Shown: positions 36,180 through 45,317 of the stretch, in pieces
Position numbering within the stretch: the first letter of the stretch is position 1
Layout of the letters: each line of letters begins with the position of its first letter
Source of the DNA: UBA9647 sp049522195
GTDB taxonomy: Bacteria > Bacteroidota > Ignavibacteria > UBA10030
Assembly: GCA_049522195.1 (NCBI GenBank)
Contig: JBEKOB010000003.1
Coordinates: forward strand, 42,917-106,916
Direction of reading: 5' to 3'
DNA length: 64,000 nt
Made by a program: the position numbers and the translations under genes
Notes under the pieces: model-generated
The model's input: the letters and a program-made list of their open reading frames with translations, nothing else
Database searches by the model: none
Told to the model about the DNA's origin: nothing

Positions 36180-37983
36180 GGGAATTCCGCCGCGTGTCAC
36201 GCGCGAGGTTCTGCTGAAGGCCAAACAGTACGGCTTCTCTGATCAGCAGCTGGCACATTTGTGGGGGACAACCGAGAAGGCAATCCGGTTGCTTCGCAAG
36301 GAAATGGGCGTTACGCCCGTGTACAAAACTGTCGATACCTGTGCGGCTGAATTCGAAGCGCATACGCCATATCATTACTCAACCTACGATCAGGAAAACG
36401 AATCCATCAGGAGCGATCGCAAGAAGGTCATTATCCTGGGGGGAGGACCAAACCGGATTGGACAGGGAATCGAGTTTGACTATTGTTGTGTGCACGGTGT
36501 CTATGCTCTGGCGGAAGAGGGGATCGAAACGATCATGATTAACTGTAATCCGGAGACCGTCTCGACGGATTACGACACCACCGACAAGCTGTACTTCGAG
36601 CCTCTGACCATCGAGGACGTTCTCAACATCTATGAGCATGAGCAACCACTCGGTGTCATCGTCAGCTTTGGGGGACAGACACCTTTGAAGATCGCGAAGA
36701 CATTGGAGGAGAACGGTGTCCGTATCCTTGGGACATCCTCAGATGGCATCGATATCGCAGAGGATCGTGAGCGATTTGGGGCGCTTCTGAGAAAGATGAA
36801 GATTCCCCATCCGATGTACGGAACGGCCTATTCGGTCAGCAATGCGGTTTTGGTGGCTGAACAGATCGGCTTTCCGGTGTTGATTCGCCCCTCCTACGTA
36901 CTCGGGGGCCGAGCAATGGAGATTTGTTACACCAGCGACGCCGTCCGGGAATATATGAAGAAAGCGGTCGACGTCTCGCCTGAGTACCCCGTCCTGATCG
37001 ACCGGTTTCTGGAGGACGCGTTCGAGTTTGACGTCGATGCAGTCTGCGATGGGAAAGATGTTCTCATTGGCGGAGTGATGGAACATATCGAAGAGGCGGG
37101 CATTCACTCGGGTGACAGCTCGTGTGTGCTCCCCCCGTACATGATCTCCGAGAAAAATCTGGAAGACCTGAAGACCTATACCGTCCGGCTGGCCAAAGCA
37201 CTGAAGGTCATAGGCCTGATCAACGTCCAGTACGCCATGAAGGATGGCGTGGTGTATGTGCTCGAGGTGAATCCGCGTGCTTCGCGGACGGTTCCGTTTG
37301 TAAGCAAAGCAGTCGGATTGCCTCTTGCGAAAGTTGCCGCGAAGGTTATGATCGGAAGGACGCTTGAAGATCTCGGAGTCAAGGATTTCGATTTCGGAAA
37401 AGTGAAGCACATTTCTGTGAAAGAAGCGGTCTTCCCGTTCTCAAAATTTCCGCGCGTACCGGTATTCCTCGGACCTGAGATGCGATCAACGGGAGAAGTC
37501 ATGGGGATCTCATCGGAGTTCGGCGCAGCAATCTCAAAGGCTCAAATGGGGGCGGGAAATACACTGCCGACGGAAGGGACTGTCTTCATCAGCGTCAACA
37601 ACAGCGATAAAAATGACCTCACACTGAGTATTGCCAGAGACTATAAACGGCTCGGATTCTCCCTCGTTGGGACCGAAGGAACGTCCAGGTTCTTGCGTGA
37701 GAACAACATCGACTGTGCGTCCGTCTTCAAAGTGAATGAGGGGAGGCCGAATGTAGTGGACTTGATCAAGAACGGCGCGATCAAGCTCGTCATCAATACT
37801 CCTCTCGGCGAGGAATCTCGGTACGATGAATACTCCATTGGCTGGGCAGCAATAGAACAGAAGGTTTCCTTCACGACAACTCTCTCAGCCGCGGCCACAG
37901 CGGTGAAGGGAATCGAACAGCAGAAGCTTCATGGAATCGAAGTGAAGAGTCTCCAGGAATACCATAAGGAGATTGTCGGATAG
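36157..37983 (+). CDS. carB: Carbamoyl-phosphate synthase large subunit, C-terminal half
   Basis: 608 residues from a GTG with AAGGGG 5 bases upstream, inside the end of the Spy-like gene. It opens with the remainder of the oligomerisation domain (LKAKQYGFSDQQLAHLWG, VYKTVDTCAAEFEAHTPYHY). The second ATP-grasp unit follows (ILGGGPNRIGQGIEFDYCCV, SFGGQTPLKIA, RPSYVLGGRAMEI, VLEVNPRASRTVPFVSKA), which makes carbamoyl phosphate, then the C-terminal allosteric MGS-like domain (FISVNNSDKNDL to the end). Together with the first half it covers a whole CarB, 493+608 residues against about 1070 in one-piece enzymes. carA is not in the window. Confidence 0.94.
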   Translation: MKTNSKTKGIPPRVTREVLLKAKQYGFSDQQLAHLWGTTEKAIRLLRKEMGVTPVYKTVDTCAAEFEAHTPYHYSTYDQENESIRSDRKKVIILGGGPNRIGQGIEFDYCCVHGVYALAEEGIETIMINCNPETVSTDYDTTDKLYFEPLTIEDVLNIYEHEQPLGVIVSFGGQTPLKIAKTLEENGVRILGTSSDGIDIAEDRERFGALLRKMKIPHPMYGTAYSVSNAVLVAEQIGFPVLIRPSYVLGGRAMEICYTSDAVREYMKKAVDVSPEYPVLIDRFLEDAFEFDVDAVCDGKDVLIGGVMEHIEEAGIHSGDSSCVLPPYMISEKNLEDLKTYTVRLAKALKVIGLINVQYAMKDGVVYVLEVNPRASRTVPFVSKAVGLPLAKVAAKVMIGRTLEDLGVKDFDFGKVKHISVKEAVFPFSKFPRVPVFLGPEMRSTGEVMGISSEFGAAISKAQMGAGNTLPTEGTVFISVNNSDKNDLTLSIARDYKRLGFSLVGTEGTSRFLRENNIDCASVFKVNEGRPNVVDLIKNGAIKLVINTPLGEESRYDEYSIGWAAIEQKVSFTTTLSAAATAVKGIEQQKLHGIEVKSLQEYHKEIVG

Positions 37984-38167
37984 AACTGCACTCCTGAGTT
38001 GCCTCCATTATCACACTCCTTGATACCCCTTTTTTGCTTTCCGCCGTCTAACTACTGAGCATTTATCTGCTGCAAAGCACATGAATCTCGCGATTTTGAG
38101 CGATTCTGCTCGTTTGTCGCAGGTGTTACGCTGACCTGTGGAATTGCTCAGGATTATAGCGAAGTTC

Positions 38168-38196
38168 TTGACTTATTTCGTCAATTCCACTAAATT
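38168..38196 (+). promoter_or_regulatory. Sigma70-like promoter of the TPR-TonB envelope cluster
   Basis: TTGACT at 38168-38173, 17-base spacer, TAAATT at 38191-38196, about 50 bases upstream of the TPR gene. The intergenic region 37984-38246 contains nothing else that I can interpret. Confidence 0.55.
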
Positions 38197-38246
38197 AGTG
38201 CGTTAAAAGAATCATCTCAAACTACACTTTAAGTTTGGAGGCCTAG

Positions 38247-41200
38247 GTGTTTGGAACGCCGATAGTGGCTGGTCATATCAAGCTGATGCGTCATTTTCTG
38301 GCGTTTTTCTTCCTATTTTTTGCCATCGCCGGGGGGATGAGGGAAGTGGCTTTTTCGCAGAACCTGCCGGCACCCAATGCAAACATAGCGGAGGAACAGG
38401 ATTACGCATTCGCACACGGCCTCTACAGAGATGGCCTTTTCCAAATCGCCGCAGAACAATTCGAGAAATTCGTTCAAAAGCATCCACAGAGTGTCAGGAT
38501 TCAGGACGCACAGTTTCTTCGGGCCGACTGTCTGTTTCAACTCGGACAGTATCCTGCCGCAGCCCAGGAATTCACAAACTTCGTCAGCCAATATCCATCT
38601 TCTATTCTTTCGGACAACGCTCGCTTCCGCCTCGGCGATACATATTCGAAACTGAAAAGAAACCGCGATGCGGTGGAGGCATATAAATCAATCCTCGATC
38701 ACCCCAAGAACCCGGCGGTCGCTGGTGAAGCTGCATACTGGATCGGAGAAATATTTCTCAAAGAGGGTGATTCCAACAACGCGCTGAAATACTATGCGCT
38801 CTCGTATGAAGGATATCCTGGGAATCGGCTTCAGGATTACGCTGCCTACTCGGCCGCGTGGACAAATCAGAAAAAAGGGGATTATGCCAAGGCGGCGGAG
38901 TGGTACAGAATTGTAATCGATAAGCTCCCACAGAGTCCGTTGGTCCCGTCGTCGCGTGTAAAAATTGGCGAGTGCTATTATTACACAAAGGATTACTCAC
39001 GTGCCATCGAAGAACTGACGACCGCGAAAGCAAGCATTGATTTAGCCGCGCTACGGGGTGAAGCCGACTACCTCATCGGAGAATCATACTACAATCTTGG
39101 GCAGTACGACCAAGCCCGGAAGCAATACGAATCATTCCTGAAAGACTACCCGCAACACCATCTGACAAACGAAGTCCAGTACGCACTTGGCTGGACGCTC
39201 TTCAAAGCGCGCGAATTCGCTCAGGCTGCAGACGTCTTTGGCAAGCTCGGCGCCTCCAGCGACCAGATCGGCGAGGTGGCTCTCTACAGGCAAGGAGTCG
39301 CACAAAACCTGGCGGGCAAGAAGGCTGACGCCTTCCGAACATTCTCTTCGCTGGTCTCCCGTAACCCGAAAGGAGAGTATGCGGATAACGCGCTGTACGA
39401 TGCCGGTACTATTCTTTTTGAGGACAAAAAGAATGAGGAGGCGAAGGTATACTTTCGGCGGATCGTAAGCGGGTTTGACAGCAGCGATGTGATTGCTGAC
39501 GCGTACATGATGCTGGGAGAGTGCTGCGTTGAGAGTGCGGCATTTGATTCGGCTCGCACCTGTTTCGAGAAAGCTCTTTCCAGCAATCCAACGTCGTTTG
39601 AGACGAAAGTAACATCCTCGTATCAGCTGGCGTGGAGTACGTTCAAGCTGCGAAAGTACAAGGATGCTGCAGCAGGATTCTCCAGGTTCATTGCGACGTA
39701 TCCTGATCATCCAAAGTCGGCGGAGGCATTATACTGGCTCTCTGAATCTGAGTACCAGGGAGGAGACTTCCGCGGTGCCCTCAAACATTATCAGGCAATT
39801 ACTGCCGTCTCAAAGCATGCGCGGCGGGAAGAGGGTATGTATGGGATAGGTTGGTCGTACTACAAGCTGGGCGATTTCTCGAAGGCGATCGAAGCATTCG
39901 AGAAGCTTATTGTCGAGTATCCGTCCGGGAAATTCTCGTTCGATGCTCGGCTCCGGTTGGGTGATTGCTATTTCCAAGTGAAAGACTATAAGAAAGCTGC
40001 CGGTGCGTATCGAACTGTTGTTCGACTCTTTCCGAAGAACGACGGGGCAGATTACGCGCTCTACCAGCTTGGACAGACGTTCTACCGGTCAGGCGATCAG
40101 GATCAGGCAGCTGACCAATTCCATGCCCTGATAAAATCGTATCCCAAATCATCCCTTGCGGACGATGCCCAATATGCGCTGGGCTGGATGAAGTTTCAGC
40201 ACAAGGACTTCCTCGGAGCCATCAAGGACTTTCAAATCGTGCTTTCAAACTACTCTGAGAGCGAGCTGGTGCCCCGGGCGTACTACAGCATTGGGGATTC
40301 CTATTACAACCTGCGTCAGTATGCAGCCGCTGAGAAATCCTATCGTGAAGTGATCCGGCAGTTCCCGAAAAGCCCTCTGGCGGCGGATGCCCTGACCGGT
40401 GTCCAGTATTGCCTTGTCGCCCAGGGGAAAAGTAAGGAAGCCGTCGGTGCGATCGATACGTACGTGAAAGAGAACCCGACCGCTCCGAATGCAGAACAGC
40501 TCGAATTGAAAAAGGCTGAACTCCTGTTCAGTCAAAAACAATATCTCGATGCAGCTCAGGAGTACCGAAGCTTCGCGAGCCGTCACCCGCAGTCCGCGTC
40601 AAGGGCTCAGGCCCTGTACTGGCTCGGCCGCAGTTTACAGGAGTCAGACAGCCTGACGGACGCGGCGCAGGCGTTTCTGTCATCCGCGGATGCTGCAAAC
40701 GCCCCACTGACGATCAAGGGAAACGCTCTGCTGGAAGGTGCGCGAATCTACCTTATGCAAAAGGACTACGAACAGTCGTTCAAGGTCCTGGACCGGGCAG
40801 ACAGGGATCTCGCCAACACGGAGTTTGCTCCGCAGGCTGCGTATCTCAGAGGTCTCGTCTTTGTTGAGAACGGTGCGATGGATGACGCGAAAGCGAAGTT
40901 TGAGTATGTGGTTTCGAAGTTCCCTTCAACGATTGAAGCCGACAAAGCGCGGGTCGGTCTGATGAAGATCGTTTTACGGGAAAAAGACTTTGCAGGTGCG
41001 CAGAACCTGGCGCAGGCGGTCGCAACGTCGCGTACCGACGATATCGGTGCCGAGGCGCAGTATCTGAGCGGCCTTGCATACGCACAGAGCGGCGATTCGC
41101 AAAATGCGATTACTGCGTTCCTGCGGGTTCGATATGTTTTCCCGTCCCATGAGATCTGGCTTGCAAAAGCAAACGTTGGTCTGGGCCAGACATACGAGAA

Positions 41201-41312
41201 AATGAACGATGTCGCGAAGGCCAGAGAAGCTTACCAGCAGGTGCTCAAGATTCTGAAGAGTGGGGAAGATTTTGACACGGCTTCGCAACGGCTGAAGATC
41301 CTGGGGCAATAA
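38247..41312 (+). CDS. Large secreted TPR-repeat protein (YbgF/BamD-like repeats)
   Basis: 1021 residues. GTG start with GGAGG about 6 bases upstream; a later ATG at 38286 would also give a signal peptide (MRHFLAFFFLFFAIAGG). After cleavage near SQN, almost the whole protein is TPR repeats of about 36 residues, e.g. AAEQFEKFVQKHPQSVRIQD, AVEAYKSILDHPKNPAVAGE, AIEAFEKLIVEYPSGKFSFD, QAADQFHALIKSYPKSSLAD, of the type found in YbgF/CpoB and BamD. About 25 repeats would form a long superhelix in the periplasm. It ends 4 bases before the barrel gene and heads the cluster that ends with TonB. Confidence 0.88.
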   Translation: MFGTPIVAGHIKLMRHFLAFFFLFFAIAGGMREVAFSQNLPAPNANIAEEQDYAFAHGLYRDGLFQIAAEQFEKFVQKHPQSVRIQDAQFLRADCLFQLGQYPAAAQEFTNFVSQYPSSILSDNARFRLGDTYSKLKRNRDAVEAYKSILDHPKNPAVAGEAAYWIGEIFLKEGDSNNALKYYALSYEGYPGNRLQDYAAYSAAWTNQKKGDYAKAAEWYRIVIDKLPQSPLVPSSRVKIGECYYYTKDYSRAIEELTTAKASIDLAALRGEADYLIGESYYNLGQYDQARKQYESFLKDYPQHHLTNEVQYALGWTLFKAREFAQAADVFGKLGASSDQIGEVALYRQGVAQNLAGKKADAFRTFSSLVSRNPKGEYADNALYDAGTILFEDKKNEEAKVYFRRIVSGFDSSDVIADAYMMLGECCVESAAFDSARTCFEKALSSNPTSFETKVTSSYQLAWSTFKLRKYKDAAAGFSRFIATYPDHPKSAEALYWLSESEYQGGDFRGALKHYQAITAVSKHARREEGMYGIGWSYYKLGDFSKAIEAFEKLIVEYPSGKFSFDARLRLGDCYFQVKDYKKAAGAYRTVVRLFPKNDGADYALYQLGQTFYRSGDQDQAADQFHALIKSYPKSSLADDAQYALGWMKFQHKDFLGAIKDFQIVLSNYSESELVPRAYYSIGDSYYNLRQYAAAEKSYREVIRQFPKSPLAADALTGVQYCLVAQGKSKEAVGAIDTYVKENPTAPNAEQLELKKAELLFSQKQYLDAAQEYRSFASRHPQSASRAQALYWLGRSLQESDSLTDAAQAFLSSADAANAPLTIKGNALLEGARIYLMQKDYEQSFKVLDRADRDLANTEFAPQAAYLRGLVFVENGAMDDAKAKFEYVVSKFPSTIEADKARVGLMKIVLREKDFAGAQNLAQAVATSRTDDIGAEAQYLSGLAYAQSGDSQNAITAFLRVRYVFPSHEIWLAKANVGLGQTYEKMNDVAKAREAYQQVLKILKSGEDFDTASQRLKILGQ

Positions 41313-41316
41313 CGCT

Positions 41317-43068
41317 ATGACGAGAATTCTGAGGCACATCGTCGTTCTAGTTGTCGTCGTCTCCTGTGCGTTTGCGCAGGAGAAGCCGACTCCCGCCGGT
41401 AAACCACAGCCGGATCTGCGGGCTCTTGGGGTGACGCCTCCGGACACTCTGTTCAAAGCATCTTCCCGGGACAGCGCGGTGAAAGCTACGCAAGGTCTTC
41501 CGAAGTTTGATCTTCCTGAGTATGTGATCACCGGCGCCGTTTCCATCGACCTGCCGGATGTCGAGAAACAGGATGCCACTGAACCACCGAACGTGGTCGA
41601 TCTGGCAAATCCACTCGATGTGGTCCGCGATCGATCCACGGTAGAAGCGCAGACGGAAACCAAAGTAGGAACGGCCATTGAGGCACGCCCGGTACAGAGC
41701 GGTCGAATCATGGCTAGCAGTGGCACATACTTCAATTCGAAGGTTGGGCTCTGGGTAAGCAACACACTGTCGAATTACTCGGTTCATGGCGATGCGGGCT
41801 ATGGTGTGTCGAAGGCGTATATCCCGTTCACAAACCGTTCTGAAGGACATGTAAATGTCATCGGTGGGATGACACTCCATGGTCCTTCAGAATGGGCTGG
41901 CGGTGCCAGGCTGATGGGGGATCTGGGCTTTGCGAGTGAAGTGTATCGCTTCTATGGCTCCCAATCGCCCGCTGTGACCAGGAGTGCTTCGCGTTTTCGA
42001 ATCGGTGCGGCCTTCGAATCTCCGCGTGACGAGCTGTACAACTACGGTGGGCAGGCTGGAATGGTCGTTACCAGCATCGGTGACTCGTCCAGCAGCAATA
42101 CGGAGACGCAGTTCCATCTTGGGTTTGGATCGAATATCCTCGTGGGTTCTTTCCCGCTTGACGGGAGGATCGACTTCTCTGTTGCTTCCATCTCGGGCTC
42201 GGGGTCAGCGGCGCTGCCATACCTTGACGTAAGTCTAGTAACGCCGAGGCACTGGTTCCACGACTTCTTTGTCAGCGGTTCTCTCCATCTCTTTGTCACA
42301 CAGGGAATGCTGAGCCAGAAATTAGCGCGGCTCTATCCAAATTTGGAAATGGGATACAAGGTATTCGAAAATACGGTTTTGACCGCCGTATATCTCGGGA
42401 ACGTTCAATTCCATACGCTCACGAGCTTGATCGAAATGAATCCGTATCTCTCAGCCACCTCGACGATCAGACAATCCGACATCCCTTTGAACCTCGATCT
42501 TGCTCTCGAAACCGACTGGAATGCAGCCTGGCGAACCAGGTTCTCTGCGCGTTTTCAGTCGGTTCGTGATTATCCTCTGCTCACAGAAGGGGGGCTCGGA
42601 CCCTGGATTACGCTCTGGGGTGCTCCAGGTCACAAGGGAATATGGATGACGGACTATCTTGGAACGACGTCGCTCACGACATATCAAGCCGACATATTTG
42701 CGAAGTTCGACCCAAATGGTTACTTTACTCTGTCATTGGAGATCAACAGCTCCAAGAACTCGAATACGCAATGGCAGGTTCCTTACCTTCCCGATCTGCG
42801 TATGAGCGGAGGGGCTTTGCTTGAGATACTCCGCGGGTTGTCCATCCATCCGACACTCGCCTACGTGGGTCTCCGGGTACCAGATCTCTACGAGCCGACG
42901 AAGTTGAAAGAACACCTCGTGCTTGGAATCCGGGGCGAGTACGCGGCGTTTCGATCGTTGGATGTATTCCTTGATATTCAGAACCTGACGAATACCAGGT
43001 ACGATGAATGGAACGGCTATCGGGCTTTGCCGTTTGTCATGACAGCGGGGATTGGATTTCGCTGGTAG
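41317..43068 (+). CDS. TonB-box-bearing outer-membrane barrel without visible plug
   Basis: 583 residues. Signal peptide ending SCAFAQ; then a disordered Pro-rich stretch and LPEYVITGAVSIDLP (about residues 68-82), which resembles a TonB box. From about residue 125 to the end the sequence is alternating beta strands and closes with DVFLDIQNLTNTRYDEWNGY and a terminal aromatic FRW, the standard end of TonB-dependent receptors. The plug domain of about 120 residues expected between TonB box and barrel is not recognisable. A TonB gene follows two genes downstream. It could instead be a distinct barrel partner of the TPR protein. Confidence 0.75.
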   Translation: MTRILRHIVVLVVVVSCAFAQEKPTPAGKPQPDLRALGVTPPDTLFKASSRDSAVKATQGLPKFDLPEYVITGAVSIDLPDVEKQDATEPPNVVDLANPLDVVRDRSTVEAQTETKVGTAIEARPVQSGRIMASSGTYFNSKVGLWVSNTLSNYSVHGDAGYGVSKAYIPFTNRSEGHVNVIGGMTLHGPSEWAGGARLMGDLGFASEVYRFYGSQSPAVTRSASRFRIGAAFESPRDELYNYGGQAGMVVTSIGDSSSSNTETQFHLGFGSNILVGSFPLDGRIDFSVASISGSGSAALPYLDVSLVTPRHWFHDFFVSGSLHLFVTQGMLSQKLARLYPNLEMGYKVFENTVLTAVYLGNVQFHTLTSLIEMNPYLSATSTIRQSDIPLNLDLALETDWNAAWRTRFSARFQSVRDYPLLTEGGLGPWITLWGAPGHKGIWMTDYLGTTSLTTYQADIFAKFDPNGYFTLSLEINSSKNSNTQWQVPYLPDLRMSGGALLEILRGLSIHPTLAYVGLRVPDLYEPTKLKEHLVLGIRGEYAAFRSLDVFLDIQNLTNTRYDEWNGYRALPFVMTAGIGFRW

Positions 43069-43126
43069 CCAGACTGAGTGTGAGCACATAGCTATCTTAA
43101 ACTCCCAAACATAGGAGGGATTTTCA

Positions 43127-43831
43127 ATGCCAGATCTTAACCTGCAAGATGACGGATCGTTGGAAAACGCGGAAGGCTCGACGGAGCAGTCTGAAGAAAC
43201 AACGGTGGCTGAAGAGGAACCTGCAAAAAAGGGGGGCGGGGGCATGATGATCATCATCGCCGTACTCGCGGTCCTGATTGTAGGTGGAGGCGGAGCGTTC
43301 CTTCTCAACAAGCTTGGGGTTATTCACATATTCGGGAAGAAAAAAGCAGCGCCATCGGTTGTTCAGCTTCAGGAGCAGCCAGCTTCTCAGACCGAAGCCA
43401 CGACTCAGCCGTCGGATGCAGGCCAGACGCAGATGATTGAGACGCCCCCCGTCGATCAGAAGGGTGGAGCGAAAGAAGAGAAGAAATCGGTACAAAAGGG
43501 AGTAACGAAGAAAGCAACCAAGGAAAAGCTGCAGCAACCAGCCAAGGAAATGCCAGCGCCCGCGTCAAGTGGAAAGCTTCAGGAAATGAAGGGGGAATAC
43601 ACGATTCAAGTCTCGGCGTGGCGTGACAAGGAAATCGCTCAGGAAATCGTGAAGCGCCTTGAGGATGCAGGATATCCGGCATTTCAAGAGGAGCGTGCCT
43701 ACAAGGATGGAACCTGGTACACAGTTCGTGTTGGCCGATATGCTTCGCGGAAAGAAGCTCAGATGGCTGTTCAGAGCTTCGCAGAGGAGCTCAAGTCCAG
43801 TTACTGGATCGATAAAGCAAAAGCAAAGTAG
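43127..43831 (+). CDS. SPOR-domain inner-membrane protein
   Basis: 234 residues. N-terminal cytoplasmic acidic segment (about 40 residues), one membrane helix (MMIIIAVLAVLIVGGGGAFLL), a Gln/Thr/Lys-rich periplasmic linker, and a C-terminal SPOR domain (YTIQVSAWRDKEIAQEIV, GTWYTVRVGRYASRKEAQ), which binds septal denuded peptidoglycan. AGGAGGG lies 8 bases before the ATG. Topology and domain order are those of FtsN/DamX-like proteins. Lying between a barrel and TonB suggests an envelope-spanning role. Confidence 0.9.
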   Translation: MPDLNLQDDGSLENAEGSTEQSEETTVAEEEPAKKGGGGMMIIIAVLAVLIVGGGGAFLLNKLGVIHIFGKKKAAPSVVQLQEQPASQTEATTQPSDAGQTQMIETPPVDQKGGAKEEKKSVQKGVTKKATKEKLQQPAKEMPAPASSGKLQEMKGEYTIQVSAWRDKEIAQEIVKRLEDAGYPAFQEERAYKDGTWYTVRVGRYASRKEAQMAVQSFAEELKSSYWIDKAKAK

Positions 43832-43951
43832 GTTAGGGGATCGTAGAACCTGATGACGGGCTTCATGGAGGGGCATCGTCTGCGACTGTGGCTCCTGGGT
43901 TCTTGATTCGTCCCAGGAGGACGGTGATGAAGCAGGAAGAAGGGGAGTAAA

Positions 43952-44896
43952 ATGTCGGATCTGTATCTTTTTCTTCAGCGAACGCAATCGTGGTACGGTG
44001 CCGTTGAACTTGTCCAGAGCTATCGAAGGAATCTCCGGCGCGGCCTGACGATATCTCTTGTATTCCACGCTCTTGTGCTTGGAGTCTACTGGCTTTTCTT
44101 CTACAACAACCCGTCAGCATCCGCAACGCGCGAAGTTCGCATTACGACGTATGATGAGCTTGCCGTCAACCCGAGCATCGGTCAGTCGGAGTTCGGCCTG
44201 AAGTTTTATCCGGTTTTGGCTCGGAACGTGGAAAGCGGTGACGAATCCACACCTGTTGCCCACCCTTCCAAAGGATTCACCACAAGGAAACCCAACGCTC
44301 AACCGCGTGCAATGGGACTTGGCATCGGCGACCTTCCTTCGGTGTTGCCGAATGACAAGATCAACGCAAATAGTCTCGCGCCAGTCGAGGAGAATTCACA
44401 ATGGGATCGGAATGATCCCGTCGGTGGCAACAACAACCGGGATGACCGCAATAACGTTCGGGGTGGCAGGCCTGTCATCGGCCGTGACGGTGATGTGCCT
44501 AGCGGTCCTGCTTCTTCGGGTATAGGATCTGCTCCGAAACCAGCACCCGGGATTTATGGTACGGGGGGTAGAGGAGGCACGGATTTTTACGGGGATGGAA
44601 CCGGAGGCGGAATCGGATATTCCATGAAATGGCTTCAGGGTGGCACACGCAGGAAGCTTGCAGGGGATCTGCCGAAATATCCGGCAGGCTCTAAGGTCGA
44701 AGCGGAAATTCGTTTGTTTGCTGTCGTGACGCCTGATGGTTCTATTGAAGCCCTTACCCCGGCGCAGAAGGCGGATTCACGTCTGGAAGAGGCAGCTTTG
44801 AAGGAAGTGCGGTACTGGCGATTCGAGCCTCTCAAAGCTTCCCAATCACAAGTCGATCAAACGTGTGAGATCACTTTCCTCTTTACGCTGAAGTAA
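43952..44896 (+). CDS. TonB-family energy transducer
   Basis: 314 residues. Cytoplasmic N-terminus of about 30 residues, one membrane helix (GLTISLVFHALVLGVYWLFF) and a long Asn/Gly/Asp-rich linker (SQWDRNDPVGGNNNRDDR...) instead of the usual Pro-Lys-rich one. The C-terminal TonB domain is LPKYPAGSKVEAEIRLFAVV, TPDGSIEALTP, LEEAALKEVRYWRFEPLKA. It should carry energy from an ExbB/ExbD complex, not encoded here, to outer-membrane partners such as the barrel encoded at 41317. GGGGAG lies 4 bases before the ATG. Confidence 0.87.
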   Translation: MSDLYLFLQRTQSWYGAVELVQSYRRNLRRGLTISLVFHALVLGVYWLFFYNNPSASATREVRITTYDELAVNPSIGQSEFGLKFYPVLARNVESGDESTPVAHPSKGFTTRKPNAQPRAMGLGIGDLPSVLPNDKINANSLAPVEENSQWDRNDPVGGNNNRDDRNNVRGGRPVIGRDGDVPSGPASSGIGSAPKPAPGIYGTGGRGGTDFYGDGTGGGIGYSMKWLQGGTRRKLAGDLPKYPAGSKVEAEIRLFAVVTPDGSIEALTPAQKADSRLEEAALKEVRYWRFEPLKASQSQVDQTCEITFLFTLK

Positions 44897-44907
44897 CACC
44901 GCGTATC

Positions 44908-45279
44908 TTATTTCCCGGTTCCCTCTTTCTTCTCGGTCGTCTCTCTTTTCCCTTCTTCGTCAATTCCTTTCAGAAAGAAGTAATAGAATCCAACCTCACC
45001 GAATGCGAGGATGAGGAGAGAGATCGTATCGCGATTGATTTCCTTGCGCATCGTCCGGAGTAACAGCGAGTCGGTCTGGTGATAATACCATTTGATAAAG
45101 AATTCAGGCGTGAAAAGAAGATTGGTGAGCATCGTCGCGATCGTCCAGCCGACGGCAAACACGATGCCGATAAACGCGACGGCGAGAAGACCCTCGCTCA
45201 TACCACCGGTCTTCTTCCTCGAGAAGAATGCATAACCGGCAGCGATGATGTGCAGGATGAATATATAGGCTGCAGCCAT
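44908..45279 (-). CDS. Small hypothetical membrane protein
   Basis: 123 residues with three predicted membrane helices (YIFILHIIAAGYAFF, GLLAVAFIGIVFAVGWTIA, ISLLILAFGEVGFYYFFL) and a highly charged C-terminal tail (EEGKRETTEKKEGTGK). No family recognised. It follows the sugar-phosphate transferase gene by 38 bases on the same strand and is probably the last gene of that operon. It converges with tonB. Confidence 0.7.
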   Translation of the reverse strand: MAAAYIFILHIIAAGYAFFSRKKTGGMSEGLLAVAFIGIVFAVGWTIATMLTNLLFTPEFFIKWYYHQTDSLLLRTMRKEINRDTISLLILAFGEVGFYYFFLKGIDEEGKRETTEKKEGTGK

Positions 45280-45317
45280 GGATGGATCAGAGCGTTAGCA
45301 GTGTCAGCTGTAGGATC

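Noticed and set aside
34166..37983. carB split explained as a simple frameshift or sequencing error
   Set aside because: Three frames are involved and the middle ORF has its own SD, signal peptide and family motifs; one indel cannot produce this.
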